Shown piece after piece: positions 9,021 through 17,650 of a DNA stretch of 64,000 nt. This DNA comes from CAVQND01 sp049518415. GTDB taxonomy: Bacteria; Verrucomicrobiota; Verrucomicrobiia; Limisphaerales; UBA8199. How positions within the stretch are numbered: the stretch's first letter is position 1; every line of letters begins with the position of its first letter. Location: the NCBI GenBank assembly GCA_049518415.1, contig JBEKRX010000007.1, positions 42,002 through 106,001 of the forward strand, read 5' to 3'. The translations under genes were made by a program, and so were the position numbers. The notes under the pieces are model-generated. The model worked only from the letters and a program-made list of their open reading frames with translations, was not told where the DNA came from and did not search any database.

Positions 9021-9440
9021 ATGACGCCCAATGAACTTTCGGACCGGCGGTGGTGTTTGGGTGCGCGAGTTGGCAGGGTCGTGGACGCCCTGCCCGACAC
9101 GCGCCTGGGCCGTCATCTCCCGACTTGTCGGGAGTTGGCGCGCCGGGCCGGCGCGCCGGCCCTCCGCCCAATGAGGACGAGGCCCGGGTCGCGGAAAGCC
9201 GCGCTGACTTCGCCCACAAGCTCAATGTGGCTTTGCAGGAGTCGGTGGAGACCCGGGGTTGGCTCAAGTTCATCCTCCTGGCGCAATAGCTTCCCGCCCG
9301 ACGCATTGAGGCCGTATTGGAGGAGTGCGGCCGACCGGGTCGCAGCCTCGGAAGACGGCTTTCCCCAGCGAGGGCCAGGCCCAAGACTTGCGTGGCCGCT
9401 GCGGGCTCGATCACCAATAACCAATACTCAATACTCAATT
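9021..9440 (+). pseudogene. Four-helix-bundle protein (23S rRNA-IVP/Avd-like) remnant
   Basis: Three pieces of one protein appear in successive frames. MTPNELSDRRWCLGARVGRV and the following residues start at 9021; NEDEARVAESRADFAHKL and on through VETRGWLKFILLAQ lie in a second frame to a stop at 9287-9289; LPARRIEAVLEEC and SLGRRLSP lie in a third. In my recollection ARVAESRADFxHKL is the signature of the four-helix-bundle family known from rRNA intervening sequences, to which DGR Avd proteins are related. At least two frameshifts or indels make it a pseudogene. Iterated AT-rich sequence brackets it on both sides (8963-9003 and 9413-9449), and the last frame reads into the right-hand one. 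No other gene lies between rpoN and 9551. Confidence 0.7.
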
Positions 9441-9449
9441 CGCAATGAA

Positions 9450-9481
9450 TCCCGATTCCGAATCCCGATTCCGAATCGGGA
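9450..9481. repeat. Partial plus full copy of the TCCCGATTC palindrome
   Basis: A truncated left half (9450-9463) runs directly into a full copy of the 19-bp palindrome (9463-9481), giving a tandem arrangement in the spacer before the Tat-signal oxidoreductase gene. It matches the copies at 7000, 8938 and 13551. Confidence 0.75.
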
Positions 9482-9517
9482 TTCCAGAGGTTGTCTGAGG
9501 CGCAGCCTCGCCAAGTT
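9482..9517 (-). repeat. Dispersed ~35-bp repeat, copy A
   Basis: Read on the minus strand this is AACTTGGCGAGGCTGCGCCT followed by CAGACAACCTCTGGAA. It matches 36393-36426 on the plus strand with three mismatches and one indel by eye. The core CGAGGC-TGC-GCCTCR can fold into a small hairpin. Confidence 0.7.
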
Positions 9518-9550
9518 CCTTTGCGGCTAAGCCACATCCATCGAAAACCT

Positions 9551-10999
9551 ATGCGCTCGATCACCCGTCGCCGATTCCTCGAAGACTCGATGCTGGCTGC
9601 CGCCGCCGCGGCGGCCGCGGCTCCGCCCCTGCCAGGGTGGGCCCACCAGGAGCAGAAGCCGGGCAGCCCCGGCAACCGGCTCCGCGTCGCCGTGCTCGGC
9701 TGCCGGGTTCGCGGCCGGCAACACGCGCAGGAACTTGGCCACCTGCCCGATTGCGAGATTGTTTATGTCTGCGACCCCGACCAGGAGTTGGTCAGTGAGT
9801 TGGCGGTGGCGGTGGAGAAACAACAAGGCAAGGCGCCAAAGGCCGTGCGGGACATGCGCCGCGTTTTCGACGACCGGGCGGTGGACGCGGTCTTCATTGC
9901 CACGCCCAACCATTGGCACGCGCTGGCGGCCGTCTGGGCGATGCAGGCGGGCAAGGATGTCTATGTGGAAAAGCCGGTCAGCCACAACCTCAGGGAAGGC
10001 CGCCGCATCGTGGAGGTGGCGCGCCGGACCGGGCGCCTCTGCCAGGGCGGCACGCAGAACCGGTCCAATCGGGCGCTGGCGGCGGCCATCGATTACCTTC
10101 GGCAAGGCAAGCTCGGCCAGGTGAGGCTGGCGCGGAGCATCGTCTATGGCCCGCGCGGTTCGATTGGCGGGCCCGGCGCCTACGAGATTCCGGCCCAGGT
10201 GGATTACAACCTCTGGGCCGGCCCGGCGCCCTTAAGCCCGCTCACCCGGCCCCAATTCCATTACGACTGGCACTGGTTCTGGGAAACCGGCAACGGCGAA
10301 CTGGGCAACAACAACGTGCACTCGCTGGACATCTGCCGCTGGGGACTGGGCCTCACCGGACTGGGTTGCAGCGTGCTCAGTTACGGGGGGCGGCTGGGTT
10401 ACCGCGACGCGGGCCAAACGCCTAATACGCAGGTCGTCATCTTCGATTTCGGCGACAAGACCATCATCTCGGAAACGCGCGGCCTCAAGAGCGCGCCGTT
10501 CCGGCCCGGCTTGAAGGACGGCTGGATTTTTGAAGGGAGCAACGGGTTCATCGCGGGCACCTCGCTGTTTGACCCGGCGGGGAAACTGGTCAGCACTTTC
10601 AGCGGGAAGGACGAGAGCCACTTTGCCAATTTCCTTAAAGCCGTCCGCAGCCGCAAACGGGAAGACCTCAACGCCGACATCCTGGAAGGCCATCTGTCGG
10701 CTGGCCTTTGTCACCTGGGCAACATCTCCTGGCGCCTTGGCCGGGCGGTCTCCCCGGCAGACCTCCGCCGGGAACTGGCCGAACTCAAGGTGCCGGAGAA
10801 CGTGCTGGAAACTCTCGACCGCACCGAGCAGCACCTGCGGGACAACCAGGTGGACCTCGAGCAGACAAAACTGGTCCTCGGTCAACGGCTCCGCTTCGAC
10901 GGGGCGGGGGAGGCCTTCCGTGACCTGCCCCAGGCTAATGCGGCTGATGCCTTGCTGACGCGCGAATATCGTCCGCCCTTTGTCCTGCCCGGGGCCTAG
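9551..10999 (+). CDS. Tat-exported Gfo/Idh/MocA family oxidoreductase
   Basis: A 482-residue NAD(P)-dependent oxidoreductase of the type common in PVC bacteria. The start at 9551 gives a twin-arginine signal (MRSITRRRFLEDSMLAAAA), so it is probably exported folded with its cofactor. The Rossmann domain shows VAVLGCRVRGRQHA and VFIATPNHWHA, followed by the sugar-oxidoreductase signature VYVEKPVSHNL with the catalytic lysine. The C-terminal domain has DWHWFWETGNGELGNNNVHS and a His-Xaa-Xaa-Asp pair typical of this subgroup. The substrate is unknown; it stands alone, so context does not help. Confidence 0.88.
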   Translation: MRSITRRRFLEDSMLAAAAAAAAAPPLPGWAHQEQKPGSPGNRLRVAVLGCRVRGRQHAQELGHLPDCEIVYVCDPDQELVSELAVAVEKQQGKAPKAVRDMRRVFDDRAVDAVFIATPNHWHALAAVWAMQAGKDVYVEKPVSHNLREGRRIVEVARRTGRLCQGGTQNRSNRALAAAIDYLRQGKLGQVRLARSIVYGPRGSIGGPGAYEIPAQVDYNLWAGPAPLSPLTRPQFHYDWHWFWETGNGELGNNNVHSLDICRWGLGLTGLGCSVLSYGGRLGYRDAGQTPNTQVVIFDFGDKTIISETRGLKSAPFRPGLKDGWIFEGSNGFIAGTSLFDPAGKLVSTFSGKDESHFANFLKAVRSRKREDLNADILEGHLSAGLCHLGNISWRLGRAVSPADLRRELAELKVPENVLETLDRTEQHLRDNQVDLEQTKLVLGQRLRFDGAGEAFRDLPQANAADALLTREYRPPFVLPGA

Positions 11000-11178
11000 G
11001 CCGGCAGGCTCGAGCGCCGGGTGCGCTTGGCGGGAGGGAGAGCGAGGGTGACGGGAGGTTCTGTGCGCGAAGGATGAAGGCGGCTGCTGGGCAAGAGCCG
11101 GTGCGGGCGTGTGAGCGTCTCCTTTTTCATTTCTTCCGCCGCTATTTCCGGTAAGCTCTAAACGCAGCGAAGGCCAGC

Positions 11179-13449
11179 ATGAGCGCGCGCCACAAACCAA
11201 TGCGGACCCGCGGCGCCGATTGCCCGGCGGCGGAGGGATTTGGGAGGCGGCTCATCCGCCGTCCCGGTTTCCTTTGCCTGCTGCTGGGGCTGGCTACCCT
11301 GGCCGTGTATTGCCCCGTCGCCTGGAACGGTTTTGTCGATTATGACGACTCGGATTACGTCACGGCGAACGCGCCTGTCCAGAAGGGGTTGGCGTGGGCG
11401 ACCGTGGTCTGGGCGTTTACGACCGGCCACGCCAGCAACTGGCACCCGCTGACCTGGCTTTCGCACGCCCTGGACTGCCAGCTTTTCGGCCAGCACGCCG
11501 GCCCGCAGCACCTGGTCAGTGTCGCTTTCCACCTGGCCAACAGCTTGCTGCTGTTTTTCGTGCTCCGGCGCATGACCGGCGCGGGGTGGCGCAGCCTGCT
11601 GGTCGCCGCCTTCTTCGCCCTGCATCCCTTGCATGTCGAATCCGTCGCCTGGGTTTCCGAACGCAAAGACGTGCTCAGCGCGTTCTTTTTCCTGCTCACG
11701 GTTGGGGCCTACGCGCTCTACGTTGAAGAATCACGCGCTGGGGACCGCGGGTTACGCGGCCCTGGTTCGTCGTCCTGGGGCCGTATTTCTCCTTGGTTCT
11801 ACTACCTCCTTGCGCTCCTCCTTTTCGCCCTGGGCCTGATGAGCAAGCCGATGCTGGTGACGCTGCCTTTGGTGCTGCTGCTGCTCGACTATTGGCCGCT
11901 CCGGCGGCTCGGACGATTGCTCCCAGTTGCCGACGCCCTGGTTCAAAGTTCAAAGTTCGATGTTCCAAATCCTGCTCCCTTTTCCCAACCCTCGCGGCTG
12001 GGGCGCTTGGTTTTGGAGAAGCTCCCGTTCCTGGCCCTGAGCCTGGCTTCGAGCGTGGTCACCTTCCTGGTGCAGAGAAAGGGAGGGGCGGTCTCGACGG
12101 CTCTGCCGCTGGATGCGCGGGTCGCCAACGGGCTGATCTCCTATGCCCGCTACCTGGGGAAGACGCTCTGGCCGGCAAAGCTGTCGGTCCTCTATCCGCA
12201 TCCGGGCCATTGGCCTTTGTGGCAGGTGATGGCCGCGGCCGGCCTGCTGGCGGTGATTTCTGCGGGCGTGCTCCTGGTGGCGCGGCAACGCCCCTGGCTG
12301 GTGGTGGGTTGGCTTTGGTTTTTGGGCATGTTGGTGCCGGTGATTGGCCTGGTCCAGGTCGGGATTCAATCCCTGGCCGATCGCTACATGTACCTGCCCC
12401 TGATCGGCCTGTTGGTCCTGCTGCTTTGGGGTCTGCCGGAATTGCTGCCGCCGGGGCGGCGGCGCCTCGGGGCTTTGGCTGGCGCTGTGGCCCTGGCCGC
12501 TTGTGCCGGGCTGACGGCGCGGCAAGTGCACTATTGGCGCGACAGCGAAGCCCTCTTCGGGCGCGCCGTCCAGGTCACGGATAAGAATTACCTCGCCTAC
12601 AACAATCTCGGGTTTTATTTGTCGCACCAGGGCAGGGCCGCCGAGGCCATGGAGTATTACCGGCGCTCGCTGGAGATTAATCCGAATTACGAAGACGCCC
12701 TGAACAACCTCGGCTATGCGCTGGCCGGCCAGAAAAAATACGTCGAGGCCATTGGCTTTTACGAAGCCGCCTTGCGCGTCCGGCCCTTCCAGGCCGAGGT
12801 CCACAACAACCTCGGCAACGCCCTGTCCGAGGTCGGCAGGATCGACGAGGCCATCCAGCACTATTGGGTCACCCTCCGGGAGAAGCCTGACCATGCGGAT
12901 GCCCACAACAACCTGGGCATCGCCCTGGCCATGCAAGACAAGCTCGACGAGGCCGTGCCCCATTTCCGCAAGGCCATCCGCTTCAAACCAAACGATGCGA
13001 GCGCGCACAGCAACCTCGGCAATGCCCTGGCGGTCCAGCACAAATTGGACGAGGCCATCAAGGAATACCAGGAAGCGCTGCGCCTTAAGCCCGAGGAAGC
13101 CCAGCCGCACAACAACCTCGGCAACGCCCTGGTCGGACAAGGCAAGCTGGACCAGGCCATCGGCCACTACCAGGAGGCCCTGCGCCTCAACGCCGACAAC
13201 CCCGAGGCTCAGGCCAACCTCGCCTCCGCCCTAGCCGCGCAGGGCAACCTGCCGTCAGCCCTCGAGCATTACCAGGCCGCCTTGCGGCTGAACCCCAACA
13301 ATCCCGAAACCCACTACCGCTTCGCCGAGGCGCTCCTCCGCCAGGGGCGGCGCCAAGAGGCCGCCGCCCATTTCGCCGCCGCCCTGCAGCTCCGACCGGG
13401 TTTCCCGGAAGCCAAGAGGCAACTGGAGGCGCTGACCGGGGCGCGTTAA
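11179..13449 (+). CDS. TMTC-like polytopic membrane protein with C-terminal TPR repeats
   Basis: A 756-residue protein. The N-terminal ~450 residues hold roughly nine to ten hydrophobic segments and the landmark HPLHVESVAWVSERKDVLS, characteristic of TMTC-type proteins related to GT-C glycosyltransferases, with FVDYDDSDYV in the first loop, an Asp-rich position where GT-C enzymes bind metal. From about residue 475, eight or nine TPR units follow (for example YNNLGFYLSHQGRAAEAMEY), giving a protein-binding superhelix. Two loops (residues ~185-205 and ~255-275) look like captured intergenic sequence. The stop codon is at the junction with MITE copy 2. A glycosyltransferase role is inferred only from the fold. 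Confidence 0.82.
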   Translation: MSARHKPMRTRGADCPAAEGFGRRLIRRPGFLCLLLGLATLAVYCPVAWNGFVDYDDSDYVTANAPVQKGLAWATVVWAFTTGHASNWHPLTWLSHALDCQLFGQHAGPQHLVSVAFHLANSLLLFFVLRRMTGAGWRSLLVAAFFALHPLHVESVAWVSERKDVLSAFFFLLTVGAYALYVEESRAGDRGLRGPGSSSWGRISPWFYYLLALLLFALGLMSKPMLVTLPLVLLLLDYWPLRRLGRLLPVADALVQSSKFDVPNPAPFSQPSRLGRLVLEKLPFLALSLASSVVTFLVQRKGGAVSTALPLDARVANGLISYARYLGKTLWPAKLSVLYPHPGHWPLWQVMAAAGLLAVISAGVLLVARQRPWLVVGWLWFLGMLVPVIGLVQVGIQSLADRYMYLPLIGLLVLLLWGLPELLPPGRRRLGALAGAVALAACAGLTARQVHYWRDSEALFGRAVQVTDKNYLAYNNLGFYLSHQGRAAEAMEYYRRSLEINPNYEDALNNLGYALAGQKKYVEAIGFYEAALRVRPFQAEVHNNLGNALSEVGRIDEAIQHYWVTLREKPDHADAHNNLGIALAMQDKLDEAVPHFRKAIRFKPNDASAHSNLGNALAVQHKLDEAIKEYQEALRLKPEEAQPHNNLGNALVGQGKLDQAIGHYQEALRLNADNPEAQANLASALAAQGNLPSALEHYQAALRLNPNNPETHYRFAEALLRQGRRQEAAAHFAAALQLRPGFPEAKRQLEALTGAR

Positions 13450-13648
13450 GGGCTCGTGCAAGAATAAGTTCCGAGATCTGGCTGCTTGGGTGGAGCGTGA
13501 AGCGTGAGAGCGTGGAGCGTGACAAGTGCTCTGATGCCCCTCACGCTCTATCCCGATTCCGAATCGGGACTCCACGCTCTGGACGCCGGGCGAAGGCAGT
13601 TTGTTAGAATTACGCCCAAGGCACCCAGGTTATTTTTGCACGAGCCCT
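13449..13648. mobile_element. MITE-like element, copy 2 (both ends intact)
   Basis: A 200-bp non-coding element. The left end AGGGCTCGTGCAAGAATAA and right end TTATTTTTGCACGAGCCCT are inverted repeats differing at one position. The body matches copy 1 at 6899-7097 almost base for base, including the inner AGAGCGTGGAG / CTCCACGCTCT pair and the 19-bp palindrome at 13551-13569. Its left end overlaps the TAA stop of the TPR protein gene, just as copy 1 overlaps that of rhaB. No target-site duplication can be fixed with confidence. Confidence 0.82.
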
Positions 13649-13657
13649 AAGCCGTGT

Positions 13658-14446
13658 CTATTGCCTTGCGCTGCCTGTTGGCCGGCGCCATAGCTTCCTG
13701 ACCGCGCCATCTTCTCCCATCCCCGCTGCCAGGTTAAGCAGGTCGCGTTGGGCGCAGAAGGCCACGTCCTCACGCAATTCGGCCAGCGCCAGCAATCGCC
13801 GGCCGTTACGCGACCGCCCGAGGGCAGCCGCCAGGTCCCCGGCCTCCGCGCGGAACAAGCGGCGCGCCATCAGCGCCGAATCTGCCACCACGGCGTCGCG
13901 GCGCCGCGGCCAGAGCAAATCGCACAACGCCCCGGCACCCAGGGCATCTTCGTAAGAGGGCTCCTCCACGGTGCCGCCGCAGACCAGCAGCAGGCGCGGC
14001 GGGTTGGCTTTGGCCAGGAAATGGGCGGTGGCGCGCAGATTCAGAAAACTGCAAATCAAGACTTTCCTGGCCCCCGCGCAGGCCCGCAAGGCCCGGGTCC
14101 CGTTCGTGGTGGTCATGACAATCGTTTTTCCCTGCACCCTCTGGCGGGTGAATTCACGCGGGGAGTTGCCCAAATCAAAGGCGATGCCCCCGGTCAGCCT
14201 GGCCTGGATGCGCACGCCCTCGCGCTCGCCGGCCAGGAGCACCGCCGCCTGCTGCTGGCGCCGGCGCAGGGCTTCCGGGATGCTGGCTACCGGGACCACT
14301 GCTGCCGCGCCGTTGCTCAGCGCCATCGCCATGGTGCTCGTGGCCCGTAACACGTCAAACACCACGCAAATGGTCTGACTCAAGTCGCGCCGGCTTAAGG
14401 TCTCAAATTCAGCGGGCGAAAACATCACTTCAAACGTTGCCTTCAT
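13658..14446 (-). CDS. comB: 2-phosphosulfolactate phosphatase family protein
   Basis: ComB-family phosphatases hydrolyse 2-phosphosulfolactate in coenzyme M-type sulfolactate synthesis, and homologues of uncertain role are widespread in bacteria. The 262-residue product shows the family blocks VVFDVLRATSTMAMAL, LLAGEREG, FDLGNSPREFT, TIVMTTTNGTRAL and the late SYEDALGAGALCDLL. The start at 14446 is supported by AGGAG eight bases upstream, one of the better Shine-Dalgarno sequences here. It follows the OGG-type glycosylase gene by 41 bp on the same strand and ends next to MITE copy 2. The family is secure; the physiological substrate is not. Confidence 0.88.
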   Translation of the reverse strand: MKATFEVMFSPAEFETLSRRDLSQTICVVFDVLRATSTMAMALSNGAAAVVPVASIPEALRRRQQQAAVLLAGEREGVRIQARLTGGIAFDLGNSPREFTRQRVQGKTIVMTTTNGTRALRACAGARKVLICSFLNLRATAHFLAKANPPRLLLVCGGTVEEPSYEDALGAGALCDLLWPRRRDAVVADSALMARRLFRAEAGDLAAALGRSRNGRRLLALAELREDVAFCAQRDLLNLAAGMGEDGAVRKLWRRPTGSARQ

Positions 14447-14473
14447 CTTCAAATCTCCTGGCGCCCGCGTTTT

Positions 14474-14503
14474 AACGCTTCGACGCTTCAACGCTTCAAC
14501 GTC
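14474..14503. repeat. 9-bp iterated repeat ACGCTTCRA at a gene 3' end
   Basis: Three to four near-copies of a 9-bp unit (ACGCTTCGA/ACGCTTCAA) span the stop codon of the minus-strand glycosylase gene, so the last residues of that protein (RTLKR) and its stop come from the repeat. Confidence 0.75.
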
Positions 14504-15429
14504 CTCCCCCCTCCGCCCTTGACCCTCATATAATGAAACAAATATTGTTGCGCGTACCCGCCATAGGGACCGAAGTGGGTGGCCGCAAACCGTTGCAGCC
14601 GGGCCAGGCTGGGCCGCCGGCGGGGAAAATAGAGTTGCCGCAAGGCCTTGAGCACCCACACGTCCATGGGGAAAGCGTCCTGGCAGCCATAAGCAAAGAG
14701 CAAAACGCAGTCGGCGATCTTCCGCCCGACTCCCGGCAATTGCATCAGCTCGGCCCGGGCGGTTTCGGCTGGCAATTCGCGCAGCCGGGCCAAATCGAAT
14801 TGGCCGCCGGCCACCCTCTGCGCGGCCGCCAACAGGTAAGGCGCGCGGAAGCCCATCTTGCAGGCGCGCAACTCCGGTTCGCTCGCGCGCGCCAGACGGG
14901 CCGGGGGCGGAAACCCATAGGCGCGCCCGAAACCCGGCCCCGCCGGCAGCGGCTCGCCGTAACGCTCGCACAGGAGCCCGATGATTTGCCGGATTTGCAC
15001 GATCTGCTTGGTGGAGGAGAGCAGGAATGAGGCCAGGCACTCCCAGGCATCCTGGCGCAAGAGCCGCAGGCCGCGGCACGCCGCGACCGCCGCGCGCAGC
15101 GGTGCCTCGTCCGGAAACGTCCGCAGCACCGCGCCGAGATTCAAGTCCGATTGCAGGTATTCTCTGAGCCAGCCCCACTCGGAAACCGGCTCGGCGGTTT
15201 GGGCCTCGAGGCCGCACCCATCTGAGCGCAGGCAAACCCAGTGGGTCCCGATCACCCCCACCCAACCCTGCTGGCTCCATTGCCAGCGAAAGGCCTGGCC
15301 GGAGGCCAGGGTGGCGGCCAGATCATAATCGGCCCCGGGAGAAATGCGGGTGTGGCAAGCCGGGAGCACTTGAGCCCGCTCCGGCCCTGGCAACCCCCCG
15401 AGCCCGTCCGATAACTCATCCGGTGTCAT
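14488..15429 (-). CDS. 8-oxoguanine DNA glycosylase (OGG1-type, HhH-GPD)
   Basis: A base-excision repair enzyme that removes 8-oxoguanine and nicks the abasic site. Starting at 15429 it is 313 residues. The N-terminal OGG domain begins near residue 30 (YDLAATLASGQAFRWQW). The helix-hairpin-helix LPGVGRKIADC carries the catalytic Schiff-base lysine, followed by QDAFPMDVWVLKAL with the conserved aspartate. The first ten codons (MTPDELSDG) and the AT-rich repeat upstream resemble the start of the four-helix-bundle pseudogene at 9021, so this N-terminus may be a captured remnant and the true start could lie further in. An ATG at 15462 is the other candidate. Confidence 0.88.
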   Translation of the reverse strand: MTPDELSDGLGGLPGPERAQVLPACHTRISPGADYDLAATLASGQAFRWQWSQQGWVGVIGTHWVCLRSDGCGLEAQTAEPVSEWGWLREYLQSDLNLGAVLRTFPDEAPLRAAVAACRGLRLLRQDAWECLASFLLSSTKQIVQIRQIIGLLCERYGEPLPAGPGFGRAYGFPPPARLARASEPELRACKMGFRAPYLLAAAQRVAGGQFDLARLRELPAETARAELMQLPGVGRKIADCVLLFAYGCQDAFPMDVWVLKALRQLYFPRRRPSLARLQRFAATHFGPYGGYAQQYLFHYMRVKGGGGRTLKR

Positions 15430-15439
15430 ACGCGGACCC

Positions 15440-15479
15440 AATCTACAATTTACAGTCTGCAATTTTCAATTTGCAATTG
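15440..15479. repeat. AT-rich iterated spacer, CAATTT-type units
   Basis: Short units such as CTACAATTTACAGTCTGCAA and TTTTCAATTTGCAATTG repeat imperfectly between the divergent glycosylase and M28 peptidase genes. On the minus strand it resembles the stretch at 8963-9003 that precedes the four-helix-bundle pseudogene. Confidence 0.6.
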
Positions 15480-15489
15480 CCCTGTCGCT

Positions 15490-17499
15490 TTGAGTGCGGC
15501 CCCGCCGCAAGAATCAGTGCTTGCCAGCGTGGCCGCCCCGGTTACAGTTGGACTGCGAATGAAAACGCCGCTGTCAGTGTCCAACCCGAGTCGTGAACCC
15601 GAAGGCCAAAGGCAGGTGCGCTCCTGCGGGCGCAGAACTCATTTAACCCTTTGGTTTCGCCGCGGCCGCTCTGTGGTTCCCTGCGCCTTTGGCTATTTCC
15701 TGGTCGCTGTCTCCGGGCTGCTCCTGGCTTGGCCCGGGGCGGCCGCCGAAACGGCGCCGGGGGAAAAGAGCGCGGGCGAGGCTGATGTGATCGCCCGGAT
15801 TCGGGAGGAGGGCCTGGAACATTCGCAGGTGATGGAGACGCTGGGCTATTTGTGCGACGTCATCGGTCCGCGGCTGAGCGGCTCGCCCAATCTCAAGCGC
15901 GCGAACCAGTGGACGCGGGACCGGTTGGCGTGCTGGGGGCTGACGAACGCGCACTTGGAGGCCTGGGGGCCGTTCGGACGCGGTTGGTCGCTCAAACGGT
16001 TCTCGGCCCAGGTCATCGAGCCGCAAACCATCCCGCTGATCGGCTGCCCCAATGCCTGGTCGCCCGGCTTTGACCAGCCCCTGGTGGCGGAGGTGGTCTA
16101 TCTGGACACCCAGACCGACACCGACTTGACGAACTACGCCGGCAAGCTCAAAGGCGCCATCGTGCTGGCCGGGCAGCCGCGCGAAGTCAGGCCGCGCTTT
16201 GAACCGCTGGCGGTCCGGATTAGTGAAACGAACCTGCTGCAGTTGGCCAACGCCGGCGTCGGCAATGCCATGCGCTACTCTTTTACCATGGGCAATCGCG
16301 GAGGGCCGCCGCGCGGCGCGCCGGCAGGCCGGTTTCGCAGCCCGATGAGGTCTCTCTCCTTCCTGGCCAAGGAAGGCGCCGCGCTGGTGGTCAACCCGAG
16401 CATGATGGGCGATGGGGGGACTTTCGTTGTGGCCGGCGCCTCTGCTCCCATGGGTGAGTCGGCCCGCACCAACTTCATGGCCAGCTTCCCGCGCGTCTGG
16501 GCGACCAACGCCCCGGCCATCCCGCCGCAGATCACGCTGGCCGCCGAAGATTACAACCGCCTGGTACACATGATTCAGAAAGGTGAGAAGCTGAAAATGG
16601 CGGTGGACCTCCAGGTCCAATTCCATGACGACGACCTGATGGTCTACAACACGCTCGCCGAAATCCCCGGTGGCGACCTGAAAGACGAGGTGGTGATGCT
16701 CGGCGGGCACCTGGACTCCTGGCACGCCGGGACCGGGGCGACGGACAACGGCGCCGGCGTGGCCGCGGCCATGGAAGCGGCGCGGATTCTGGCGGCTTTG
16801 AAGCTCCACCCGCGCCGCACGATCCGCGTGGCCCTGTGGAGCGGCGAGGAGCAGGGTCTGCTGGGGTCGCGCGCCTACGTGGCCAAACACTTCGGCTACT
16901 ACACCAACCTCCCTGCCACCAGCCTCCCTGCCACCAACCTCACTGGCGTCCAGCCTCGCACGAATTATCACTTCGCCAGTTGGCACTACGCCACCAACCT
17001 CCCTGCCGAGACGACCCTCCGCTCCCCCAAGGATGCCGACAACGCCCGGCCCAGCCCCAGGCCGAGCGCCACCAATTCCGCGTCCGTGCGCACGCTTGTG
17101 CGCCTCAAGGAATATGAAAAGCTTTCCGCCTACTTCAACCTCGATAACGGCGCGGGCAAAATCCGCGGCGTCTATCTGCAGAGCAACGAAGCCGTGCGCC
17201 CCCTGTTCCGCGCCTGGCTGGAACCCTTCCGCGACCTGGGCGCGGAGACGCTAACCGTCTCCAATACCGGCGGCACCGACCATATCTCGTTCGACGACGT
17301 CGGGTTGCCCGCTTTCCAGTTCATCCAGGACCCCCTGGATTACGGGACCCGCACCCATCACACGAACGAGGACGTCCTGGATCGCATCCCGCCCGAGGAC
17401 CTGAAACAGGCCTCTGTCATCCTTGCCGCCTTCGCCTACGACGCCGCCATGGCCAGCGAGAAGCTGCCCCGCAAACCGTCCGGCGGGCAGCGGCCGTAA
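15490..17499 (+). CDS. M28-family zinc metallopeptidase (carboxypeptidase Q-like)
   Basis: A 669-residue exported peptidase with a PA-like inserted domain before the catalytic domain. The zinc ligands of the di-zinc M28 site are visible: GGHLDSWHAG (His), ATDNGAG (bridging Asp), SGEEQGLLGS (catalytic Glu then Glu ligand), YFNLDNGAG (Asp) and THHTNEDVLDRI (His). A hydrophobic segment (AFGYFLVAVSGLLLAWP, residues ~66-82) acts as signal peptide or anchor; the long N-terminus suggests that the real start may be downstream, for example ATG 15559. A loop near residues 475-510 contains TNLPAT-type tandem repeats not expected in the family. Confidence 0.88.
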   Translation: MSAAPPQESVLASVAAPVTVGLRMKTPLSVSNPSREPEGQRQVRSCGRRTHLTLWFRRGRSVVPCAFGYFLVAVSGLLLAWPGAAAETAPGEKSAGEADVIARIREEGLEHSQVMETLGYLCDVIGPRLSGSPNLKRANQWTRDRLACWGLTNAHLEAWGPFGRGWSLKRFSAQVIEPQTIPLIGCPNAWSPGFDQPLVAEVVYLDTQTDTDLTNYAGKLKGAIVLAGQPREVRPRFEPLAVRISETNLLQLANAGVGNAMRYSFTMGNRGGPPRGAPAGRFRSPMRSLSFLAKEGAALVVNPSMMGDGGTFVVAGASAPMGESARTNFMASFPRVWATNAPAIPPQITLAAEDYNRLVHMIQKGEKLKMAVDLQVQFHDDDLMVYNTLAEIPGGDLKDEVVMLGGHLDSWHAGTGATDNGAGVAAAMEAARILAALKLHPRRTIRVALWSGEEQGLLGSRAYVAKHFGYYTNLPATSLPATNLTGVQPRTNYHFASWHYATNLPAETTLRSPKDADNARPSPRPSATNSASVRTLVRLKEYEKLSAYFNLDNGAGKIRGVYLQSNEAVRPLFRAWLEPFRDLGAETLTVSNTGGTDHISFDDVGLPAFQFIQDPLDYGTRTHHTNEDVLDRIPPEDLKQASVILAAFAYDAAMASEKLPRKPSGGQRP

Positions 17500-17650
17500 C
17501 GGGAACGATACCGCTCAGACGGAGGGCGGACGCCTCGTCCGCGCGTTCCGGTTGGGTTGCACCGGGCGGCGCCGGCGCCCACGCGGCTTAGGCTGCGGCC
17601 GCCGCGCTGAGCCGGCTTGTCTTTTCAGCCTGCCCCCTTATGCTGGCGCG

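Noticed and set aside
8976..9530. A single 184-residue gene between rpoN and the oxidoreductase
   Set aside because: Its translation is meaningless; the real signal is a remnant spread over three frames (9021-9440).
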